DNA of 26,617 nt from DATKDU01 sp035512595 (lineage in GTDB: Bacteria > Planctomycetota > Planctomycetia > Pirellulales > Pirellulaceae). Location of the stretch: positions 1 to 26,617 of the forward strand of contig DATKDU010000366.1 in the NCBI GenBank assembly GCA_035512595.1, given 5' to 3'. Below, piece by piece: positions 11,001-16,500 of the stretch. Made by a program: the position numbers and the translations under genes. The notes beneath the pieces were generated by a model. It searched no databases. It was not told the origin of the DNA and was given only the letters and a program-made list of their open reading frames with translations. Numbering within the stretch: the stretch's first letter is position 1; every line of letters starts with the position of its first letter.

Positions 11001-13191
11001 GGGGCACATCCAGATCGAACAGAACTTTGTCACCAACTCGGCAGGGGTCGGCATCCTGGTGGACAATGCTCCCCGCACCGCCGGCGGCAGTCTCACCTAT
11101 CCGGGCGCCGTGCGAAACCTGCCCACGCTCAATAACCAGCGGCTGTTTGCCGGCGTCACCGTCGCCAACAACGTGGTGGCTGAATCGGGCACGGTCGGCA
11201 TTCGCTTCAGCGGCGACTCCAACCCGGCCGGCCAGACGGTCGCCGGCGTCCCCTTTGGCCGCCTCGTCAACAACACGGTCTACGGCGGCGCCAGTCCGAC
11301 AGGCATCGGCATCCAGGTGACCGACAACGCCAGCCCGACGATCATCAACAATATCCTGGCCAATACGGCCACGAGCATCGCCATCGACGGCACCTCCGGA
11401 ACGACCGTCGTCGGCGCCAACCTGTTTTCCAACAACGGCAGCAACCCAACGCTGGGTTCAAACTTCATCGTGCTCCTTCCCGGCGAACCCTTGTTCGTCA
11501 ATCCGCTGCGGCGCAATTTCTACCTGGCGGACAATTCGAAAGCCATCGACAGCTCGCTCAATTCCCTGGCGGACCGGCCATCGATCACGGCCGTCAAGTC
11601 GCCGCTGGGAATCAGCCCCTCGCCGATCCTGGCGCCCGATCGGGACGCGCTGGGGCAACTCCGCGTGGACGACCCGACGCAGGACCCGCCGCCAGGGCTG
11701 GGCTCGAACATCTTCAAGGACCGGGGCGCCATCGAGCGGGCCGACTTCGTGGGCCCCATCGCCTTGCTGAAGGTCCCGGCCGATAACGATCCTGCCGGGC
11801 TCGACGAGGACCCCCGCGAAACGTTCGTCATCTTCGACAGCCAGCTTCTGGACCGCTTCGTCGTCAAGTTCCTGGACACCGGCGGCGTCGGCATCGACGA
11901 TCTGCTCGTCACCGGGGCCCGCTTCACCCTCACGCAGGACGGCGTCCCGCTCCAGCAAGGGCTCGACTTTGCCTTCGTCTACGACAGCAACGCCGACGAG
12001 GCGCTCTTCCTGCCTGCGGCCGGCGTGTGGCCGTATCGCAAGACGTTCGTCCTCACGATCGACAACTCGCCCGCGACCGGCGTTGCCGACCTGGCGGGCA
12101 ATTTGCTCCAGGCGAATCAGGCCGACGGTACGACGAGCTACACGATCTTCGTCGGCGCTCCGATCGATTTCGGCGACGCTCCCGACCCCACCTACCCGAC
12201 GCTGGAGGCCAGCAACGGCGCGGGGCACAAGGTCGTGCCGGGCATCTTCCTGGGCCTCGGCGTGACCCCCGACATCAATCCGCAGCCTACCCCCAATGCC
12301 GACGGCGACGCGTTCGACGACGGCCTGACGGACTTCGAGTTCCGCCTCAACGGCGGTCCGTCGCACATAACGGTCGTGGCCTCCGTTGACGGCAAGCTGG
12401 ACGCCTGGCTCGATTTGAACCGGGACGGCGACTGGAATGACGCGGGCGAATACTTCATTTCCAGCAGCACGCCGGCCGGCCAACTCGTCGCCGGCTCCAA
12501 CACGATCAATTTCACGCTTCCGGACGGCAACAAAGGGACCTCGTTCCTGCGGCTGCGGTTTTCCACGGCGGGGATCAATACGCCGACCGGTCTGGCCGAG
12601 GATGGCGAGGTCGAAGACTACCAGGTGCAGTTGCTGGGGCCGCCGTTCCAGAACCCGGCGAACAGCTTGGACGTGAATGACGACGGCAGGATCTCGCCCA
12701 ACGACGCCTTGCTCATCGTCAACCAGTTGAACCGTTCCATCCTGGTGCTGGGATCGCCCGGCTTTAATGTTCCCAATCCGACGCTGGGGATACTAACGGC
12801 GCCCCCTTACTATGACGTCAACGGCGACAACCGGGTCACGATCAGCGATGCGGCCCTGGTGATCAACTTCCTCAACTTGCTGGCTGGGCCTCAGCCAGAA
12901 GGAGAGGCTGGGCCTCAGCCAGAAGGTGAGGCGGACACTTCCAGCGTGCCGGCGATGCTGTACGCCTCATCCAGCGTCGTCGTGGAGTCGAGTTCGTCGG
13001 AAACCAGCTCGTCATCGACCCGCAGCCAACTCGACGAACAGGTGTTTGCCGACGACTCGCTCGCGGACATGACTGGTTCCTCACCCGTTGTGGCCTACCA
13101 TCCTCTGATCGAGGATCTTGACTCGTCGAAAATCGACGACGAGTGGGATCAGGCCCTGGAAGAGTTCAGCTTGGAGGTCGCTGTGGATTAA
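2026..13191 (+). CDS. Giant LEPR-XLL exported protein P1: metzincin motif, beta-helix, PPC, jelly-roll, GEVED, dockerin
   Basis: A 3721-residue exported protein. The ATG at 2026 follows GAGGA (2014-2018) by 7 bases. Rough domain order: basic leader and LEYLEDRRVMA (residues 32-42); Ig-like/Big_5 folds (about 45-290); protease region with HEIGHLLGLGH (466-476, zinc ligands H466, H470, H476, general base E467); PPC-like segment (about 520-635); right-handed beta-helix units with GDWGG marks at 827 and 1047 and a diverged GDWR at 1607; an inserted domain (about 1319-1605); two further PPC-like segments (about 1670-1815, 1845-2030); a propeller-like stretch (2086-2400); a jelly-roll (2400-2660) and a tandem jelly-roll pair (2706-2980); a second beta-helix (2985-3165); an Ig-like fold (3245-3375); a GEVED domain ending GEVEDY (3381-3537); two dockerin calcium loops (D3549-D3560, D3597-D3608); and a Ser/Glu-rich tail. 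Cysteine is almost absent. Likely a surface adhesin or matrix protein with proteolytic potential; substrate unknown. Confidence 0.9.
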   Translation: MSSRHLSKQIGKLKAKAQKRDRQRLKARKLHLEYLEDRRVMATGPTLIALLPNSNVPLSFTGNDVLNIAPRELLFRFSEGQSIDPASVQQGIRITRSGLDGVFGDANDVVVTPGFVGIGERPREVILRFADNLPDDAYQVTLIGTGLTPLTDTSGNPINGGEDQVIPFRLDLGAQVIAVVPQPVTVAPGSGPNRLTQNRSQVIVYFNSDRLDEASAENPAFYRLVNSTSGVVRTPEGKPGIQPVDYSYDSVTNRGQAVLQFSSDIADGFYELRIGTDGSNESSAVTVVPAGSDLNSSFGTATTVGPLGLGFYEINSAIDPRPYNIIWPGAGDDPGHRDLPPPPTGETHLHAGPDGFPLSSVREYNFRDVYGLDPFTGTPLQNVITENQKQRAREVFDLYSRYLGVTFRETLNSGFIIATGDPRAVDPTVPPGEVGGIAGGGVAVMNSAINWGDSEYAGSWFETAMHEIGHLLGLGHSYELPPITVQGSAELPGTTGGPAEPVFPGDHDIVHGQTLFRPDSKDIDLYKFTVTQTGTFTAETFAERVNSDLNDLNTALWLYREVTPPGGPTTRELIAHNDDYYSDDSFLELRLEPGTYYIGVTASGMAEIDPTISDSGFGGRSAGPYSLRMKLTPPEQQNIVDTTGTKIDGDADGAPGGVYSFWFHSNTAANTIFVDRARDTGPGVQGDGSLLNPYDTISAALTDADNRSSPTNPIVIRIVGNRGADGLLSTGNDALPYLLGFNDGGVALRDGSSFRVPNDVTVMIDAGAVIKLQQANLDAGSTSANVDRSRGAIQVLGTPETRVFLTAFSNDSLGGDSDGVTDGPHRGDWGGIVYRSDSDREANGIFLNYVNHANMTYGGGRVVVDSVEDIYNPVHMLEARPAVTFNTITLSADAALSADPNSFDDSLGRIGPDIHHNDIRNNSVNGLLVRTRATSANNALSIQTVFARWDDVDVVHVVSDNLLLRGQPGGRLSGIAGDKFDARLRIDPGIVVKLDGSRIEAGFSAQIIAEGTQTLPIVFTSIRDDRFGAANPFDTNNDGAATTPVAGDWGGLRFNPTAIGSVDWAKLYFGGGSIPIEGGFAPFNLVEIYQADVRIANSFLESSASGQTSQNRAGRGDNADAVIFVRGAQPVIVNNVFRNNDANAISINANAMQATVLADYGRSTGLIGLRGGLFGRTDAFNDNQGPLVRLNRTGNNATNGMEVRGGVLTTETVWDDTDIVHVVRDEIVDVNHHVYGGLMLKSSPSESLVVKLEGANAGVTASGRELEIDDRIGGTVQIIGQPGFPVILTSLHDCTAGAGFNVGGQLQTDTDNSGACGAGGGGGGGGLPTGPEVNNGLLIDNDVIQNVPGFFSYLVEAGGESNFPGGGGVTAQGNTQLFINTDFIFEFFNYVDVGSNGQAVRLGNTTITMAPTLVAPDLVISEGSFTGANGTINWRVESRFNNGEARLINTVMLSSAQSLGNLQFINYLDEDVLAFTDDLLYLVGTPGQPDFRAFTLDNAERIGFSQGGIYLPGPGLVNATYDGFAADEFADLRSIIAGAGTTYTINGNIDTTDLTPFNDPTLGLVYGLADVTTAFAWTVDPNATTATITSFLELVAEDPTTTPGNAGDWRSVKLDQLSNDRNVGVVNEREFAYGEKEATLSNGVSNINGTPQRAQFLGTLATNDKNGDDNRRLGWQIHGAIQFDDPRDVDVYSFNATAGTEVWIDIDRTSYALDTIVELIDANGNVLARSESNTVLSGLALSMDKDPYYGRDTFTTNPLDAGMRVVLPVPPTGNNTPYFVRVRSTPLNPANINDITAGATKGQYQLQIRLRQEDEQPGSVVRLSDIRFATTGIEVLGLPYHSPLLGESGEGSSPNDTFATAQPLGNLLVNDRNVISVAGDLSGEGDVDWYQFELNYDLIQAIGGFSDGGFKTFATMLDIDYGDGITRPDTTISLFDEDGNLIFVGRDSDIDEDQPAPGHGADTDDLYRGSFGKLDPFIGTVQLPAGSIPAGPTGPRRTYFVAVSTNRRLPQVMNATFQASATAPLIRLEPINSLRRIVEDHIGTQNGSGIPVGADSALFDIANSQELRAHVRPFSLSDVTLYVSTGYNSPTGGVNSSLRTIDPFTGRVETVLRDNNMVGGGNYVGDIAIRTDGLMFAYEGGWQGTNNIAGRLDAVDSGTGAISAVGSDNIQDATINTFRAEALVYVRPGTFGSDYYNLFYAVNDNANNTSTLWRADPDTGNANPIAGQPWGPVGPLPGGTTGLAQASDGGLYGVTNTGVFYNMGGGPLATLPGFAFAGLSRGPQNVEDGRFAGTLFAITADGRMVCFDLQGNLQAVFDNDNDGLIDTVDGNGDGFIDGFVLQTQVPLITFSRVTGLAFSPLDINLWHPTNRRQGDAGHGINAAPDNSRDATPGGTSFYFGFEPANGSHLRYTRFEDQTGPIINGQLGVRNESWQIDLSQNPAIPNTYNFPGGAYGSLWTDSFSLSTYKNIDKPTLYFNYFLHTENANGRDAARVYISRDDGQTWDMVATNSGLFDNPDTFPIDGELPTFLSTSVTDLPTNPRQQIQRLFNNTGNWRQARVDLSHYAGEVNLRLRYDFHTAGDWDDGQPDGDANDGLFENIFGDFNSPQRGQNNQFEGFYIDDIIVGLAERGEMVTGAPSNVTGVFATPTPVSHIPGLAVPAVVTRGPYQLEIRRGQEYGINLNSLESDIGLYQTFDTNDRLMPDTRIADRITFETGGLTGFTSGGNAPWTITNLHPNSGTLNARSGVIGDGQTSELVLTRLTGPGLIQFARKVSSQPGDTLTFFIDGVQMGQWSGEVPYSVVAFNVTEGTHTFRWVYAKDGSGSAGIDAAFIDDIVLPTPLDGFENGFNTNPWYTWGDSRWFITNSTSNSGAFSARSGIIDHLHDTSLDVRRRTGAGVMSFAFRVSSEVGFDFLRFYIDGVLQDEWSGDLPWQTVVFPVSAGVHLFRWEYEKNGSVVSGLDAAFIDDVFFPNPEIGVGTTDGRGDRNVIRQQGHIQIEQNFVTNSAGVGILVDNAPRTAGGSLTYPGAVRNLPTLNNQRLFAGVTVANNVVAESGTVGIRFSGDSNPAGQTVAGVPFGRLVNNTVYGGASPTGIGIQVTDNASPTIINNILANTATSIAIDGTSGTTVVGANLFSNNGSNPTLGSNFIVLLPGEPLFVNPLRRNFYLADNSKAIDSSLNSLADRPSITAVKSPLGISPSPILAPDRDALGQLRVDDPTQDPPPGLGSNIFKDRGAIERADFVGPIALLKVPADNDPAGLDEDPRETFVIFDSQLLDRFVVKFLDTGGVGIDDLLVTGARFTLTQDGVPLQQGLDFAFVYDSNADEALFLPAAGVWPYRKTFVLTIDNSPATGVADLAGNLLQANQADGTTSYTIFVGAPIDFGDAPDPTYPTLEASNGAGHKVVPGIFLGLGVTPDINPQPTPNADGDAFDDGLTDFEFRLNGGPSHITVVASVDGKLDAWLDLNRDGDWNDAGEYFISSSTPAGQLVAGSNTINFTLPDGNKGTSFLRLRFSTAGINTPTGLAEDGEVEDYQVQLLGPPFQNPANSLDVNDDGRISPNDALLIVNQLNRSILVLGSPGFNVPNPTLGILTAPPYYDVNGDNRVTISDAALVINFLNLLAGPQPEGEAGPQPEGEADTSSVPAMLYASSSVVVESSSSETSSSSTRSQLDEQVFADDSLADMTGSSPVVAYHPLIEDLDSSKIDDEWDQALEEFSLEVAVD
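3421..3453 (+). other. Zinc-metalloprotease site HEIGHLLGLGH inside P1
   Basis: HExxHxxGxxH is the catalytic signature of metzincins (matrixin-like). It is preceded by a beta/alpha region (YLGVTFRET ... GGGVAVMNS). No methionine follows at the distance expected for a Met-turn; the chain runs on as SYELPPITVQGS to VFPGDHDIVHGQ, the latter resembling the matrixin end motif. Confidence 0.75.
5980..6840 (+). other. Inserted domain interrupting the third GDW beta-helix repeat of P1
   Basis: In the first two repeats an ILTS/FLTA-type strand is followed 25-35 residues later by GDWGG. In the third, the strand VILTSLHD (residues 1286-1293) is separated from GDWRSVKL (1607-1614) by about 290 extra residues. 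The insert opens with a run of eight glycines (1319-1326). It contains strands such as NGTINWRVESRF and LINTVMLSS, and the DDLLYLVG ... FRAFTLDN region. Its first half looks lower in GC than the surrounding gene. It is unlike the neighbouring repeats and I cannot name it. Confidence 0.55.
10153..10950 (+). repeat. Tandem jelly-roll repeat pair inside P1
   Basis: Two copies of about 133 residues (about 2710-2841 and 2842-2975) share the pattern F-E-x-G ... W-x-I-x-N ... S-G-x-x-x-A-R-S-G-x-I, F-x-x-x-V-S-S, L-x-F-x-I-D-G-V, W-S-G-x-x-P, H-x-F-R-W-x-Y-x-K-x-G-S and G-x-D-A-A-F-I-D-D. The pattern fits a MAM/lectin-like jelly-roll, used for ligand or glycan binding in other families. Confidence 0.65.
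12883..12930 (+). repeat. Perfectly adjacent 24-bp tandem duplication coding AGPQPEGE
   Basis: Copies at 12883-12906 and 12907-12930 differ at one base (A12903 against T12927), a silent glycine codon change. They encode AGPQPEGE twice (residues 3620-3635), directly after the dockerin pair. The near identity suggests a recent slippage event. Confidence 0.9.
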
Positions 13192-13192
13192 C

Positions 13193-13213
13193 GTCGTCCA
13201 GAGGACGGACGAC
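13193..13213 (+). terminator. Stem-loop just after the P1 stop codon
   Basis: GTCGTCC (13193-13199) and GGACGAC (13207-13213) form a perfect 7-bp stem with a 7-base loop, starting two bases after the TAA. No T-run follows, so this could be a weak terminator or a 3'-end protecting hairpin. Confidence 0.4.
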
Positions 13214-13351
13214 CGACCTGGACGGTGCATCTTCCCCCGATGAGGTGCGAAACCGCTTCGTGGGCGGATCGCTTTGGCGGTCTGGTTCCGGTTATGCGGA
13301 ACTTAATGCCCGCAGCATGCGTCCCAGTCAGAAATTGTCGCGCGCGGCATG

Positions 13352-13389
13352 GCAAATTCGTTGCAACAATTACACCCCCCGACTAGCCT
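13352..13389 (+). promoter_or_regulatory. Promoter-like region of P2 with the motif shared with P1
   Basis: GCAAATTCGTTGCAAC (13352-13367) matches the element before P1 at 15 of 16 positions and ends 207 bases before the P2 start (217 for P1). TTGCAA (13361-13366) could be the -35, with TAGCCT (13384-13389) after a 17-base spacer as a weak -10. The conservation is more convincing than the -10. Confidence 0.45.
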
Positions 13390-13451
13390 GGAAACTTAGC
13401 TCAATCGGCCTTTCATGTACGACCGATGGACTTGCCGCAGTTGATCGTTGC

Positions 13452-13539
13452 TGCAAGTGACTGCAAGTTCAAGACTTGCAAAACAGCCACTAGATTTATG
13501 GCTGATTGTGCTGGCAGGAAGCCGCGTGAAACTGCCAGC
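13452..13539 (+). promoter_or_regulatory. Three consecutive stem-loops / operator-like repeats in the P2 leader
   Basis: TGCAAGT occurs at 13452-13458 and again exactly 10 bases later at 13462-13468. The second copy pairs with ACTTGCA (13474-13480) around a 5-base loop. A second hairpin is CAGCCA (13484-13489) with TGGCTG (13499-13504). A third is GCTGGCAG (13510-13517) with CTGCCAGC (13532-13539). All are perfect stems and lie 36 to 123 bases before the P2 ATG. They could be protein-binding sites in DNA or RNA structure in the leader. The rest of 13192-13574 holds no gene I can support. Confidence 0.5.
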
Positions 13540-13574
13540 CCCTACGGAACAGAACATTCGAAGCAGGTATTTCC

Positions 13575-16500
13575 ATGAACCACCGCCGTAGCACGTCCCC
13601 CCCCCGCAAAAGCCGCCGCCCGTCCAAGTCGCAGCAGCGCTGGGCTCGCCGCATTTTGCTCGCGGAGCACCTGGAATCTCGCCAGCTCTTGGCCGGCGAT
13701 CTGAACTTCCACAACGCCTTCTTTCCCCAGGACGTGGATCAGAACAACTTTGTGTCCGCTCGCGACGCGCTGGTGATTATCAACCAGCTCAATGCGGGCG
13801 GCCCGCGGCAATTCCTGGGCGGATCGACCTCCAGCGCCACGACGTCGTCCACGGCCGAGGGGGAGGGGGAGGCGACCACGTCGGACGCGCTGTACATGTA
13901 CGACGTGAACAACGACGGCTACGTTTCCGCCAGCGATGCAATGCGGGTCGTCAATCTGCTCAACGAGCAGGCGGGGGAACATGCGGAGGTGATGGAGTTC
14001 CGGATCGTCTACCTCCAGCCCGGAACGAACAACCCCATCCCGGGCAACACGATCACCAAGGGAACCGATTTTGAGATCGCCGTCATCGTCCAGGACATCC
14101 GCGGACAGGATCAGATAGGCCCGGTTGGGGACCGGGGTGTTGCCGCGGCCTCGATCGACCTGCTCCTGAACACCAAGGCGCTGGCCAGGGTCGAACTGGA
14201 AGAGGTGCAGACGGTCCGCATCACCGGCAATCCGACCGGCGGCACGTTCACGCTGACGTTTAACGACGGCACAGCCATCCGCACAACGGCGGGCATTCAG
14301 TACAACCCGCTGGTGGAATCGCGGGTGGCGATTGCCAACCGGATTCAGACGGCACTCGCCGCCCTGTCGAACATCGGGGCAGGCAACGTCGAGGTGGTGC
14401 CGGCCGACGCGATCTTTGGCGGCGTCCCGACGGACTTCGTAGTCCGGTTTCAAGGCGCCTTGGGAAACAAGAGCCTCCAGCTCATGACCGGCAATCCGTC
14501 GCAGCTCACTGGGGGAACCAATCCGCAAATCCAGATCACCGAGCTCTTCGACGGCAGCTTTTCGACCGAATCGTTCCGCCGCTCGCTGCTGCGCCGCTAC
14601 CAGGTTGTCGGCGGCCAATTGATCGCCGACTACAACACGGTCGTCACCGGCGCCGACGCCAGCAATCCCGATCGGATCGACAATGCCGGCGGTTTGCACT
14701 CCGACTTTCTGTCGGTGGGGCACTTCCCGGATGGGCAGGAAGCCGACCCGCGGCTTTTGCTGCGCTTCCGCATGGACACGCTCGATGCCGGCAACTTCAC
14801 CGTCGTGGGGAGCGTCCTCGATGTGGACGAGAACTTGCTGTACTCGGTGCTCGATGCCACCCACGGCGATCCGCTGGACCCCAGCGAGATCAAAATCACC
14901 AACCCGCCTGTCCTGAAGATCATCGAGCCGTTCAGCGCCAATCCGGACGCCTTCACGTTTGCCGAGGATCTCGGCGTACAGGTCGGCACGCCAGCACCCG
15001 TCACCCTCAATGTTCTGACGAACGACACGACCAACAACTCCTCGGGAGCGCCGGCCGGCGCGCTGCCCACGAGCGTGATCATCTCGGCGCTCAACGGCGT
15101 TTCGGTTACGGTCGGCCAGTCGATTGTCACGTCCGCCGGAGGAACGGTCACGCTCAACACGGGGAGCAAGACTCTCAATTACCTGCCGGCGCCGAATCAC
15201 AACGGCACCGATGTTTTTACCTATACCATCCGCAATCCGAACACCGGCGTCACCGACACGGCCACCGTGACGATCACGCTCACGCCGGTGAATGACGCGC
15301 CGATCAACACGCTGCCCAGCCTGGCCGCGGCCCGCACCGTGGCCGAAGACGGCACGCTGACGTTCCCGGGCAACATTTCCGTTGCCGACGTCGATGCGGG
15401 GGGTAATGACATTCAAACCTCGCTGTCGGTCGCCAACGGCACGTTGACGCTGAGCACCACGACCGGGCTGACCTTCATCGCCGGCGATGGGATCAGTGAC
15501 GCGACGGTGACGTTCCAGGGAACGGTCGCCGAGATCAATGCCGCGCTCAACGGAATGCAATACAAGCCCAACGCGAATTTCAACGGCAATGACACGCTGC
15601 AGATGATCACCTCGGACCTGGGGAATTCGCCTGCTCCGGCGCTCTCGGACTCGGACTCGATGGCGATCATCGTGACGGCGGTCAACGATGCCCCCACGAT
15701 CAGCGTCCCCGGCCCGCAGTCGGCGATCGAAACTTTGGAGACGACCCTGGGAGCGATCACGGTCGATGACGTCGATTTCCTCCCCGCGACGGTGATGCAA
15801 GTCAGTCTGTCCGTGGATGGATTGGGCTCGTTCACGCTCGCTTCCCTCACCGGCTTGTCGTTCACGACGGGGGACGGCACTGCCGACAGCTCGATGGCCT
15901 TCTCGGGCACGCTGGCCAACGTCAACGCCGCCCTGGCCGGCATCAAGTACACGGCCGGGCTGGGCGATGCCTCCGCACCGCGGACTCTATCCATCACCAA
16001 CAACGACGGCGGCGCCAGCGGCGCGGGCGGCCCGCTTAGCGCTGCGGCCAGCGTGACGATCGACGTCGTGCCGCTGGACCGGCCCTTTGCTCGCGACGAC
16101 GCCTTCACGGTGAACGAGGATTCGACCGCTGCGGATGCTCCGAACCCGCTGCCGGTGCTGGACAACGACTTCAAGGACGAAGGCAATACGCTGGTGATCG
16201 TGGCCATCACCCAGCCGGCCAACGGCACGGTCATCGACAACGGTGATGGCACGCTGAGCTACGTCCCCGATGCCGACTTCTTCGGCACCGACACCTTTAC
16301 CTATACGATCAACCAGACGATCGACCCCAAGGCGCCCGAAGACCTGGATGAAAACCAGATCGCCACGGTCACGATCACCGTGATCAACACGCCCGATCCG
16401 CCGGTCGCCAACGACGACACGGCGACGACGGACGAAGACACGACCGTGGCGATTGCCGTGATGGCCAATGACCGGGACATCGATCTGTCCGTCAATCCGG

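Noticed and set aside
13346..13356. GGCATGGCAAA shared between the P2 and P3 upstream regions (also 18946-18956)
   Set aside because: Only 11 bases, and at very different distances from the start codons (219 and 60), so chance cannot be excluded.
13542..15800. Long minus-strand open frames opposite P1, P2 and P3 (for example 13542-15800 and 15987-18839)
   Set aside because: The translations are Arg/Val/Asp-rich without motifs, as expected for antisense frames of repeat-rich GC-rich coding DNA.
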